Source of the DNA: Mucor racemosus
Lineage: Eukaryota > Mucoromycota > Mucoromycetes > Mucorales > Mucoraceae
Direction: 5' to 3'
Length of the DNA stretch: 64,000 bases
Assembly: GCA_027405735.1 (NCBI GenBank)
Contig: JAPEHQ010000004.1
Span: 806,001-870,000 of the forward strand
The notes under the pieces are model-generated. The model had not been told where the DNA came from. It made no database searches and was given only the letters and a program-made list of their open reading frames with translations. This document shows positions 37,563 to 49,748 of the stretch, piece by piece (within the stretch, counting starts at the first letter, position 1; every line of letters starts with the position of its first letter). A program made the translations under genes and the position numbers.

Positions 37563-37901
37563 TGTCGTATATTTTCAGGATTGATAAATAATACTTAAAA
37601 AAGAATACAATTATAAAAGAATGAGTAATGAATCAGTTCTTCAACTGTATAATAAAAACAAGATATCGTTTATTTAGATATAAAAGTATGGCCTTTTATA
37701 TTGATTTGACATTGAGATCCTGAGATGTAATTTAAGGCACTATTGAACCATTAGATCTGTTTGATAGTAATCTATGGATTGAAGTGGATCAATCATGATT
37801 CAACCGTACTTGCAAAGTTTATGAGTTGCCTTGTTTCAATGCTGCGCTAAATGTGCTTGGATGTTGATTTGATAGCTGCTACTTGATTGATTAACTGCTG
37901 G
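37563..37901 (-). mobile_element. Truncated solo LTR, family L, copy 3
   Basis: Reverse complement of the 3' part of the family L LTR, beginning TGTCGTATATTTTC. It is cut off at 37901 where the family M LTR begins; the rest of L does not reappear on the far side. Confidence 0.8.
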
Positions 37902-38623
37902 TGCAGTGGAATTACATACTAAAAACGCTTGATAAAAATAAAACAACCTAAATTCCAAGTGTCGTTCATAAGATATGATGCCACTTGAAATGTGAACAAC
38001 AATAATAAACAAACGCTTCAATTGAACACAATAACAAACGCATGCTAAAAATATGAAATACCCTTTTTGAACCATACATGTCGTGTAGATGATAGCACCC
38101 TTGATCACGGCGCAATCAATTACACAAATGACATATATATCAAAACAGGATTCTATCCAAATCAATAATGATAATAAACAAAGATATCAAATTAGTCAAC
38201 CACTCATCTATATCGAAGTTGCACTATCAATATAAATAAGATTCAAGCATATAAAAACTACCCCTTAAAATCAAGGTTACATAAAATAGTTATAACCGAA
38301 ATAAACAAAACAACCATTTCCCAAAAGGTCGATATTGTCACACTTGACATCAATCCCTTATGGTCAATTCTCTACATAATTTGCCCCTTAAATATTAAAT
38401 CAATAACAATGTACTCAAAACTGGAAGATTACTAAATATACATCCATTCAAGTCTGATGGTATTCAAGTTCTCCAAATCACTATAAATACCCTCATACTT
38501 TCTCAATTATTTAAATCTTCAGAAATCTTTTGTAATAGAAACTTTAGCTGATTATAATTGTATTTCTACTGCTTTTATACTATTTTTTTTTTATTTTAGT
38601 AAATAACTTCGTCATTTATTGCA
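37902..38623 (+). mobile_element. Solo LTR, family M, copy 2
   Basis: 722 bp with TGCAGTGGAATTAC at the left and CGTCATTTATTGCA at the right, inverted relative to copies 1 and 3. It carries the CTATAAATACC promoter-like motif. It lies inside a family L remnant, but the flanking 5-mers differ (GCTGG and AAACT), so a rearrangement followed insertion. Confidence 0.8.
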
Positions 38624-38744
38624 AAACTTATCAAATGGGCAATGTCACATGGAAGTTGATATCCGAAACACTTAAAAAAACACATATTCATACCTTTGTC
38701 TATCATGTATAGTAGTGCAGCTTTCTTGGATTAGTATTTATTAG

Positions 38745-39880
38745 GAAGATTATATTTTAATTGTTTTTAATAAAAGTGTGCAGCAAATGCTGTATGTTTT
38801 ATTTCAGACTTTACATAAAATAAACCTTCGAATAATTAATTATATAGTCGAGCCTTAGTTTTTATATAAAATTTCGATATCTGCATGTCACAGCTGCTTG
38901 AGATATTTAAGCAGCCGCGTCCGGACTGTCCGGTATTTTTTTCTAGAAATTTATAGCTTGGAAATGTTATTAGATGACCGCATCCGGAGGAGATTGTTCG
39001 GCATTTTTTTTGGAAGAGCGGCCATTGACAAAAATGTGGATTACATTCAATTTATAATAAAAAAACACACCACCCTCAGGGGTCTCTAAATGAGCCAAAA
39101 AAAATTCTGTGGATCTAATTTCTTTTGTTTTTTAAAAATCTAACAATTATACATTAGGAACACTTATTAAAATCCGACGTGGATCATTGAAATTCAACAT
39201 GAGATGGCATTTAGTAGCTAATACTAAATGCTAAATGTCATACTAAACCATCAGCATGAACAACAAGTATCACTAATAAACACTGTTTAGGATACTGACT
39301 AACTATTGAGCTGGATAATGTAATACTACTAATGAGCACAGAAGGCATGGTTCATCGTAAGTTCTTGATAGATTTTTGGATATGATCATTAAAGTTAGGA
39401 ACTGTAAGGAATGATGCATATAGATTTTATTTCAACAATTATGAAATAAGGTGCAGTGATTATTTTATATATTATATTTAGTCTATGATGATGTGATATT
39501 ATTTAGGTTGAGCCAATGTAAATCTTTACCTGCTGCGATTCACATTGACTTTTTCTGTTATAAAGAATATTCTCCCGTTTAATCAATCACCAAAGAATAT
39601 TCTACCTACTTAACATTGCCTCCTCCTTATTTGAACTGGTTCTGGTCAATATATTCCCATCAAAACCTTATACAACTAGTCTTCTAACTATTGAAATCAA
39701 GATTTAACTATCAAATGTTATATTCTATATCCACACTGCTAAAACATATAAATACCTGATCTTTAATAATACTCATAGTTTGACATCTTCATCCTTTTTT
39801 TCTTATACTACATATACTTAAATAAATATATCTAGTTCTAATTGTATTTTAGCTGGTTATCTTAAGTATATATATAAACA
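38745..39880. repeat. Repeat module P, copy 2
   Basis: Matches 23200-24340 throughout, including GTCCGGACTGTCCGG and GGAGATTGTTCGGCA, and ends near TATATATAAACA. It is bracketed by two copies of a roughly 36-bp sequence starting GTTAGCATGCGTATTCAG (at about 37520 and, as GTTAACATGCG, at 39883). Confidence 0.65.
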
Positions 39881-40363
39881 ATGTTAACATGCGTATTCAG
39901 ATAAAAGAAAAGAATACCAGCTTGATAGTCTGATATGCCTTATCAAACGGTGAATAATATCCTTGGAATATGAAACGAAAAAAGAGAAACAACACACGTA
40001 AAAAAGGATTTTCAAGGCTTTACATTATTTAGCACAATTAAAACCCTGATAAATTGCACATTTCAGCTGATGTAAAAGCAGCATTCCAGCGCATCAACCC
40101 ATAAACTAAACAAAAAAGGCAATATCTGTTATCATAGAAACTGTTGTATTCCACCTACTAGTGTCATATGGTATCACTTTCTACAGTATCAATACATCTT
40201 ACAATCTATTGGCTACGACATGCACTGAAGTGCAAGTATTGATATCGGATATAAGAAAATCCTAGCGTATCAAGTTTAATCCAGTAATTACCAAGAACGC
40301 TTGGACCTCAATTATGACACCACATTATTTTATCCCAGCAGTTAACCAATCAATTAGCTATCA

Positions 40364-40714
40364 TGTTACGCCAGGAGATTATATCAATCTCAAATCTGAA
40401 ATAATATGTACTAAATCATTTAATAAAAATAAAGGAAAACTGTTATAAAATGAAAGAGCACACTAAAACTAAAGAACTTTATTATAAGATCAAAACATCT
40501 TCTTTTATATTCGCATTCTCTAATTATATGAACTGTTTAAATGAGTCTATTTATATATATACATATATCCAATCAAGTCTAGGTGACACACACTAGTTCC
40601 ACATTCCTGTATAAACGGAACTTCATAACATAATACACAGCAATGTAAAACTTAACATATCAAACTGTGTCGTAATCTTAACCAAGGAATGCACCCAGAT
40701 CTGTGGATGTAACA
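40364..40714 (-). mobile_element. Solo LTR, family S, copy 1 (TSD TATCA)
   Basis: 351 bp running TGTTACGCCAGG to GGATGTAACA, inserted in the family L LTR with 5-bp duplications TATCA (40359-40363, 40715-40719). It is the inverted counterpart of 41794-42142. TG...CA ends and the 5-bp duplication mark it as an LTR. Confidence 0.9.
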
Positions 40715-40929
40715 TATCAAATCAACATCCAAGCATATTTAGCGCAGCATGGAAACAAGGCAACTCACAAGCTCTGCAAGAACGGTTAAATTATGATTGA
40801 CCCACTTCAAACCATAGATTACTATCAAACATATCTAATGGTTCAATAGTGCCTTAAATTACATCTCAGGGTCTCAATGTCAAATCAATATAAAAGGCCA
40901 TACTTTTATATCTAAATAAACGATATCTT

Positions 40930-41652
40930 TGCAGTAAATGACGAAGTTATTTACTAAAATAAAAAAAATATAATATAAAAGCAGTAGAAATACAATTATA
41001 ATCAGCTAAAGTTTCTATTACAAAAGATTTCTGAAGATTTAAATAATTGAGAAAGTATGAGGGTATTTATAGTGATTTGGAGAACTTGAATACCATCAGA
41101 CTTGAATGGATGTATATTTAGTAATCTTCCAGTTTTGAGTATATCGTTATTGATTTAATATTTTAAGGGGTAAATTATGTAGAGCATTGACCATAAAGGA
41201 TTGATGTCAAGTGTGACAATATCGACCTTTTGGGAAATGGTTGTTTTGTTTATTTCGGTTATAACTATTTTATGTAACCTTGATTTTAAGGGGTAGTTTT
41301 TATATGCTTGAATCTTATTCATATTGATAGTGCAATTTCGATATAGATGAGTGGTTGACTAATTTGATATCTTTGTTTATTATCATTATTGATTTGGATA
41401 GAATCCTGTTTTGATATATATGTCATTTGTGTAATTGATTGCGCCGTGATCAAGGGTGCTATCATCTACACGACATGTATGGTTCAAAAAGGGTATTTCA
41501 TATTTTTAGCATGCGTTTGTTATTGTGTTCAATTGAAGCGTTTGTTTATTATTGTTGTTCACATTTCAAGTGGCATCATATCTTATGAACGACACTTGGA
41601 ATTTAGGTTGTTTTATTTTTATCAAGTGTTTTTAGTATGTAATTCCACTGCA
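40930..41652 (-). mobile_element. Solo LTR, family M, copy 3 (TSD ATCTT)
   Basis: 723 bp from TGCAGTAAATG to CCACTGCA, flanked by ATCTT (40925-40929 and 41653-41657). It is inserted in the family L LTR at the point that reads GATATCTTG in copy 2. The exact duplication shows it is younger than copy 1. Confidence 0.9.
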
Positions 41653-41793
41653 ATCTTGTTTTTATCATGCAGTTGAAGAACTGATTCATTACTCATTCTT
41701 TTATAATCGTATTCTCTTTTAAGTATTATTTATCAATCCTAAAAATATACGACAGAAACATGCATTTTCTACCAGAAAAAACGGCTGTCATAT

Positions 41794-42142
41794 TGTTGCA
41801 TCCACAGATCTGGGTGCATCCTTGGTTAAGATTACGACACAGTTTGATATGCTAAGTTCTACATTGCTGTGTATTATGTTATGAAGTTCCGTTTATACAG
41901 GAATGTGGAACTAGTGTGTGTCACCTAGACTTGATTGGATATATGTATATATATAAATAGACTCATTTTAGACTAGTCATATAATTAGAGAATGTGATAT
42001 AAAAAAAGAAGATGTTTTGATCTTATAATAAAGTTCTTTAGTTTTAGTGTGCTCTTTCATTTTATAACAGTTTTCCTTTATTTTTATTAATGATTTAGTA
42101 CATATTTTAGCTTTGAGATTGATATAATTTCCTGGCGTAACA
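41794..42142 (+). mobile_element. Solo LTR, family S, copy 2 (TSD CATAT)
   Basis: 349 bp from TGTTGCATCC to GGCGTAACA with 5-bp repeats CATAT (41789-41793, 42143-42147). The matching place in copy I (about 19317-19325, GCTGTCATATCATAAATTC) is empty. It has a TATATAAATAG promoter motif followed by an AATAAAG signal in the same orientation. Confidence 0.9.
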
Positions 42143-42963
42143 CATATCATAGATTCATTAAAAAATTGCAAAAGCGAGCCCGTAAAGCAACGCCGTAATG
42201 GAGCATAGCAAGATTGAATGGCTAAGTGTCTTATACTATGGTATATATCTAAGTTGTAAATAAAAAAGCGGCTTTTTTTTAAACTTTTCTTATATTTAAC
42301 CACGTACGGTCTGAAAATTCAGTTTTTGTAGTGAACATTTTCGGGGCTCATTTTACCCTTACCAACACTCATGATTTTCATCAAAAAACAGAAAAATCAA
42401 ATTTTGATACTAAAATCAACGTTTAAATATACTACACTGTGAGAAAAAATTGTAGCCATGACTAATACGCATTTTATAAAAGCTTAACATCAAAAGTTAA
42501 GTAATGAAACTTTGTACTTTTGGCCCAAAAACGGTTTTTTGATTAAAGAATTTTCATATAATATTTTGCAATGAAAATGTTCATTATTTTTTATTGAGCA
42601 AATAGAGCGCTAAATTCTGTATATGTGTATACTTTTTGTTTTTATAATTTGTAGTATAATTAATTCTAGATTTGCAAAATTAGAAAAAAAAATTTAAAAA
42701 ATGTCAAAATTGATGATCTGGACAAAAATAATTTTCTAAATTAATATTCCGCTTATAAGCCTTGTTAGTCTTAAAAATAAGAGATTTTATAATACTTGAA
42801 AACTTGTTCAAGAATTTACGATGCTGTACCCACTTGATTGAAGCTTATTACTTTAAATCTGTATACATGTTAATATTGTGTGGTAGTTTATTTGATGATA
42901 ATATTGTCTTACTTTATAATTATTGCGCTAGAGGTGATTTATTACATTAAGGTTTAGTCTTAC

Positions 42964-43146
42964 CTCTCCAATATCATAAACATAAACATAAACATGGCCA
43001 TCACTGGAACCTATTGCCACCTTTTACCCTCTTTGTCCCAAGCCGATTTATTCAATGCTTTACCAGAACCAACTTAAGTACTTACAAATAGTTCCTCGGT
43101 ATTTGCATTTAAATTCCATAAATTAAATTAACTGGTTCCATTTACA
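42964..43146 (-). pseudogene. Captured exon fragment of dynein intermediate chain, copy 2
   Basis: Sister of the 20136-20317 fragment in the duplicated block, with the same WD40-like reading on the minus strand and the same intron donor (GTAAGA) after the exon end. It is degenerate and not translatable. Confidence 0.65.
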
Positions 43147-43209
43147 GTAGTATCAAACGTATCATTAGCACACCTTATGATAAATGTCAATTTAAACTTA
43201 GAAATATCC

Positions 43210-43441
43210 TGAGAGTTTATGGATACATACAATCTTATTTATAGAAAGAATAATAATAAAGACTAGTAATATTTATCATGGAGAACGTAGGCTTTATTAC
43301 TAGAAAACCTAATGGTAAAAGAAAGAACCAAGAGCTTCTAGGTCTTGGTTTAAAAGACTATTTATAAGAATTACATTTCAATATGAATTAGAAATGGAAT
43401 TGGCTTCAAAATTGGCTGTTTAGTATCCTTGAAAACCGACA
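43210..43441. mobile_element. 232-bp LTR-like insertion (TSD TATCC)
   Basis: The segment from TGAGAGTTTATGG to AACCGACA is flanked by TATCC (43205-43209 and 43442-43446) and is absent from the sister position near 20880. TG...CA ends and the 5-bp duplication suggest a very short solo LTR. No other copy is seen in the window, so strand and family are unknown. Confidence 0.75.
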
Positions 43442-44670
43442 TATCCCACTGTCATTGTTATACAGTAATCAGTAAGCTATGAAAAGCTTGATTTTTACTA
43501 ATACAGCAATTAAATAAAAAAACAAGATGATACTAATAGCATATGGTGATTATTTAAAATCTAAGTAAGTTTGATAAAATATGCTTTTAAACCCTTTTAA
43601 AAATCTTGATGCAAATGCAACGTCTTGGTCCTGTAATTTCTATCCATCAAAACGTTGCGATTTCCACTACACAATGAATGCACCTTTTATCTATCTTGAC
43701 CTTGATGTACATTGTTGGGTATTAGCTTTTTACCAGTTTTATTTTCTCCAATTCATTAGTATCCAGTCATATTGAAGAATGATTTGCAGCACTGCCAAAA
43801 AAAAAAAAGAATGAATGCTTCAAGAGTTTTCTGCATATCAAATTATGCGATTTAGTAGCAATTATTGCACTTAATTATAATTTTTGAACTTATTGATGTT
43901 AATCAGAATTATTAGTATTTTCATTCAAAAAAAGTAAGCTTTGCTTTATACATTTACATTCACCTATTCAATAAATGACATCGCATTTATTATCCATTAT
44001 ATCAATCAACCGACTTTATCTTGACTCGATACATTTGGCAATTAAATGCTTAAATTACATTTGTGCCACCAGGTATCGCCACAAAAAAATCTCGTACAGG
44101 TAGACGAAATATCACAATTTGGATCTTTTTTTTTTTGTGTTCATAGATCTGAGTTCTCATACACATTCATAGATCTCTGCATAAACCATATCTCTATCTA
44201 TTCAATTTAACTAAAATACATTGAACGCCAGCATCGTACTTGATAAAACGCCTTACTTTATTGCGAGTCAACACAACTAATTTGATGCTAGTTTAGCATC
44301 AGCAGTTGAATCAGATAAATTTGAGATTAGATGACCCCTTTTAATAGTTTTGCATACCATGAGCTAATAATGGACCGTTATTATAGATACGCTGATACGC
44401 TAAACAAGGATGGTGAGTTAACTCTAATGGACGAACGAGTCGATTAGTAGTATAAAAAATATTAAAATCAAATAAATATAGCAATTGAATGAGCAAGAGA
44501 TTATAAACCATGCAAATTAGCGTAACTGAATTGTTTCAAGCTTTTTGAGCTGAATACGTCTTTACTTTTGAGTTATAAAAATTGATTTATTAGTAAAATC
44601 AATTCACATGTAATGAATATGGTGTACCTTTGAGAGTTGGTAGTGGTATACAAGACAATCCAGTGATCAC

Positions 44671-45135
44671 TAATTTATAATAACAAGAATAATATCTATA
44701 CGAATATTATCCACCTTTGTTGTTAATCCAAAATTACAGATCATTACATATCGCTAAATCAGCTAAAATCAGCATATTATATGACAATGACAACTATCGA
44801 AATTAATAAGTAAACATTCTTTTTATATATATCAATAATGAAGCTGTTTTGGATCAATTTTTAACTGAATCAATTCGATAAAAAGCAGATTTCGAGTGAA
44901 AAAAATTTCATTGAAAATAAAGCATAGTTTGACAAAATTAAGAGTTTATACATTTATTTTAGTTAATTATTATATATAATGAAGAATACACGATTATAAA
45001 CTCTTAAAGGGAATGCGAAGGGTAACTCTTATATATATAAACAAAAAAAGAGTTTGCATAAATACAAGGTGAGGATGAAAAAAAAAACACGAAGAAAGTC
45101 TATATAATGATTTTGTAATTGATATGTGGATTGAT
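44671..45135. other. Region after duplicated block II, before the DAHP synthase 3' end
   Basis: A 465-bp AT-rich stretch with no recognised repeat or gene. The right part is the likely 3' UTR of the DAHP synthase gene. Confidence 0.4.
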
Positions 45136-46449
<1,314 letters not shown>

Positions 46450-46524
46450 TTTTGAAAATTATAATGTAATTATATTCAAAAACGAAAAGAGAAAAACTTT
46501 TTGCTCTCAAGTTTTAAATGTACA

Positions 46525-46531
46525 TGAGTCA
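46525..46531. promoter_or_regulatory. Gcn4/Cpc1-type site TGAGTCA, proximal
   Basis: A perfect palindromic bZIP site (TGAGTCA) about 76 bp upstream of the DAHP synthase start codon. Such sites drive general amino-acid control in fungi. The call is inference from motif and context. Confidence 0.6.
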
Positions 46532-46598
46532 AATGTTTCTGAATCGGGATTTACATAGGCAACAAGGCTCGCTTCGAATGGAATTGATGTATACTCTT

Positions 46599-46605
46599 TG
46601 AGTCA
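46599..46605. promoter_or_regulatory. Gcn4/Cpc1-type site TGAGTCA, distal
   Basis: A second perfect TGAGTCA about 150 bp upstream of the same start codon. Two exact copies within 81 bp in AT-rich DNA are unlikely by chance. Confidence 0.6.
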
Positions 46606-47424
46606 TAGAAGTGACTGTTGCACAAGATGTAATTAGAGTCCATGATGCTATTGTTTGAAATTAGATCAGCAATTATTATGTCTATTTGACATTTGAGCCA
46701 AATTCGGCAAAAGGAAGGTGCTGCCTACCTCGACCATTGTTTTAATGCAGAAATATTTAATGAATTCAAGCAGAGAATAGCTGGTGAGTTTCTTTAATGC
46801 AACTAAATGTGCAAGCAAAACAGACTCATACCATTGACGAGAATTTTTTTTTTTGTCTCAGTTTCATTTCATTATGGCGTACCAAGCTTTTGCTTAAACA
46901 AATAATTTATTTATCGGTTTATCGGGTTTAATATAATCAATAGTATTTTGACTCGAAAAATCAAAGGAACGAGGAATGCAAACTGCCTTTTGAAACTTAT
47001 CCCTCTATCTTCATTTATATTTTAAACGAATGCTTTCAACATTTTATTGCTTTTTTGACATTTACTGGCTTTGAATTCGCTGTTTCCATGGTTACATGTT
47101 CCTGGTTGCTAGGGATCAACCTGTCAAAATCATCAGCAAAATAATACAGTGAACACAGTCTCTTGTAATATCTGTGATACCAAGATATAATTATATATAC
47201 AAACGAATGATTTTTGATAGACCCTGAAAAAAAAAGAGGTAATTATTTAACCGAAAAATGCATTAAACATTGGCATTGCTGACATTTTGTTTGCATGTTT
47301 ATATATGAAAAATAAAGCATGGACAAAGGGATAATAATAAGACTCCCTTACTTTAAGAAATCAAAGGATAAAATCCACAAAAAGTTTCAAGTAATCTATT
47401 GATTAGATAGTATTAAATTAACTA
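46606..47424. other. Intergenic upstream of DAHP synthase
   Basis: About 800 bp of AT-rich sequence beyond the two bZIP sites. No gene or shared repeat recognised before the repeat region starting at 47425. Confidence 0.4.
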
Positions 47425-47605
47425 GCCGTTTAATCTCGCTACGCTCAATTAGAGCGTCGCCCTGCGGGCTCCCTTTTGCAATTTTTTTAATGAATGTATC
47501 ATATGATTGGTAACTCTACCTTGTTACGCTCGATTACTGTCTCTCTAGTTGAAGAATGCATGTTTTTATAACAAATATTAATGAGGTTTATAAACATCCT
47601 TTTTT
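47425..47605 (+). repeat. Flanking direct repeat, left copy
   Basis: It contains CTACGCTCAATTAGAGCGTCGCC, GGGCTCCCTTTTGCAATTTT and GTTACGCTCGATTACTGT (given here piecewise). It matches 48668-48860 in the same orientation and, inverted, the segments at about 19320-19400 and 42160-42235. It brackets the captured dynein exon. Confidence 0.65.
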
Positions 47606-47734
47606 TTAAAAAGAAAATTTGAACTTAGATTGACTTGCCCCTCCCCCCTTTTTTTTTTAAAAAAAAACCATCTTTTGTAATATATTATTAGAAAGCATAT
47701 GCTATCCCTTCTCTTTACTCATTTAAACTTGCAG

Positions 47735-47975
47735 ATGATTATGTATATGATGTAAGATGGTCTCTTACACATCCTGCCTTGTTTGGTACTGTATATGTAA
47801 CTGGCCAATTTGATTTATGGAATTTGGATGCAGATACCGAGAAACCATTTATAAGTACTCAAGTTGGTTTTGGTTAAGCATTGAATAAACTGGCTTGGGA
47901 TAAAGATGGTAAAAAGGCAGCAATAATTTTCAGTGATGGTCATGCTTATGTTTATGACATTGGAGAGGAAAGATT
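47735..47975 (+). pseudogene. Captured exon of cytoplasmic dynein intermediate chain, copy 3
   Basis: The longest of three copies. After an intact-looking acceptor (ACTTGCAG) it reads [20 protein letters not shown], then [17 protein letters not shown], a TAA stop at 47875-47877, ALNKLAWDKDGKKAAI and AYVYDIGEE. This corresponds to the last WD40 repeats of dynein intermediate chain. The stop replaces a Lys codon (AAA in the presumed parent). The donor found in the other copies has mutated. The rest of the gene is not in the window, so this is a gene fragment carried by a repeat, not a local pseudogene. Confidence 0.8.
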
Positions 47976-48049
47976 AAAAATCAATGTAAACCAACTCAGT
48001 ATAATAATTAGGGCTTAATACTATATTGTCATCAAATAAACTACCACGC

Positions 48050-48667
48050 AGTATCAGCAAGTGCAAACCAAATGACTACAGCATCATAGGTTCTTGAAAA
48101 AGTTCTCAAATATCGTAAAATCTCTCATTTTTAAGACTTACAGGGCTTATAAGCGGAATATTAAAACAAAAATTATTTTTGTTCAGATTATCAGATTTTG
48201 ACATTTTCCGATTTTTTTTTCTGGTTTTGCAAATTTAGAGTCAATTATACTATTAATTATAAGAAAAAAAATATTTACAGGTAGAAAATTTGATGCTTTA
48301 TTTGATCATTTAAAAACATAAAAAAATTTTATTGCAAAATATAACATGAAAATCCTTTAACAAAAAACTTGTTTTTGGGACAAAAGTACAAAATTGTATT
48401 ACTTAACATTTAAGGTTAAGCTTGTATAAAATATATATTAGTTATGGCTACAATTTTTTCTCACAATGTAATATATTTAAACGTTGATTTTAGTATCAAA
48501 ATTTGATTTTTCTGTTTTTTGATGAAAATCATGAGCGTTGGTAAGGGTAAAATGAGCCCCGAAAATGTCCGCTACAAAAACTGAATTTTCAGACCGTACG
48601 TGGTTAAATATAAGAAAAGTTAAAATAAAAACACCTTTTTATTTAAAACTTGAATATACCATAGTAT
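48050..48667 (+). repeat. Repeat shared with blocks I and II (inverted there)
   Basis: Reverse complement of about 19420-20110 and 42240-42950, with landmarks such as ACCGTACGTGGTTAAATATA and GCTTATAAGCGGAATATTA. It directly follows the dynein fragment here just as it adjoins it in the other two copies, so the fragment and this sequence moved as one unit. Confidence 0.7.
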
Positions 48668-48860
48668 AAGAGCTAGCAGTTCAATCTCTCTATGCTCAAT
48701 GACGGTGTCGCCTTGAGGGCTCGCTTTTGCAATATTTTTTAATGAGTATATTATCTGACTGGCAACTCTACCCCGTTACGCTCGATTACTGTTTCTCCAA
48801 TCGAAAAATGTAGTGTTTATTTAATGTAATAGATACTAATGAGATTGATGAACAGTTTTT
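48668..48860 (+). repeat. Flanking direct repeat, right copy
   Basis: Second copy of the 47425-47605 sequence, diverged by several substitutions, in the same orientation. Together they bracket about 1.06 kb. Confidence 0.65.
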
Positions 48861-49748
48861 TTTTAAATGAAAATTCTGACCATTTGTAGCATATTATTGG
48901 ATTAATATATTTCAGCAATGGGATCCTTGATAAAGTTAATGGAATATTACGGATAACCCGCTCAATTGGCCCATATTAAAGTTTGAAGTGAGTTTGTACT
49001 AAGTAATCAAGACAACCATGTTCTTTTTATTGTCAAAAATATGGAATTTGTATGCATATCCACCTTGAGAGAGAACGAAAGACATGTACCTTAGAATTGC
49101 ATTTAATGTAAGATTATAATTTGAACATTTATACTACCCTATCATACCTACTTGAAGGTTATGATTGGTAGCAACAGTGATTTATAACAAACAAACAATT
49201 TGCGCTTGCTGATTAGATTGTTTGACTATCGTGGATACATTAATACGTGGGAAATCTTGCCTTTTTGAGTAACATATTTTAGAGATCTTTTGGTATCACC
49301 TTGCTTATCTACTGATCAGACTAAATAATAGATACTTACCACCATAAATTGATTAATTTGATTGTAGCTAAATCTCGTATAATGAAAAAGAATGAGAAGA
49401 AAAGTGATGCTCCGGGTTTCTCTTACTTATTTGAGCCTTAATATTGTAATTTTATATTGATATATTTCATATAAACACAGCATAATTGATCCGAGAGTTG
49501 TTTACAATAAACATACATTTAAGCATTAACATTAATTTTTGACACAATTTGATTCTATTCTCGACCATCAAGCTAAAACTATTTAAGAACACCAAACCAT
49601 CATCCCGCCTTTTTTGTATTTGGGACTTCTGGGAATAGGTGTTTTCATTCTAACATCCGCATTATCTTTAAATTGAACATCTTAAAAACAGTAAAACCTT
49701 TCTTCTTCTTTTTATTTCTACTTTTTTGCTTATAACAAGAAACTAAAA
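48861..49748. other. Intergenic upstream of glucosamine-6-phosphate deaminase
   Basis: About 890 bp. The left part may continue diverged repeat sequence. The last 150 bp is pyrimidine-rich and probably the promoter/leader of the next gene. No coding region supported. Confidence 0.4.

Larger units (their letters stand above)
40142..41754 (+). mobile_element. Solo LTR, family L, copy 4, with two nested LTR insertions (TSD GAAAC)
   Basis: The element starts TGTTGTATTCC and ends ATATACGACA, flanked by GAAAC (40137-40141 and 41755-41759). The uninterrupted site is visible in copy I near 19287. Removing the two nested elements with one copy of each target duplication leaves 529 bp, exactly the length of copy 2. 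The order of events is clear: block duplication, L insertion, then S and M insertions into L. Confidence 0.9.
37130..44670. repeat. Composite duplicated block, copy II
   Basis: The second copy of the 18.6-24.3 kb block, expanded by nested insertions: solo LTRs of families L, M and S and a 232-bp LTR-like element. The order differs from copy I because module P (38745-39880) and a second copy of the segment beginning GTTAGCATGCGTATTCAG sit between the first and second pieces. No intact gene is present. Confidence 0.75.
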
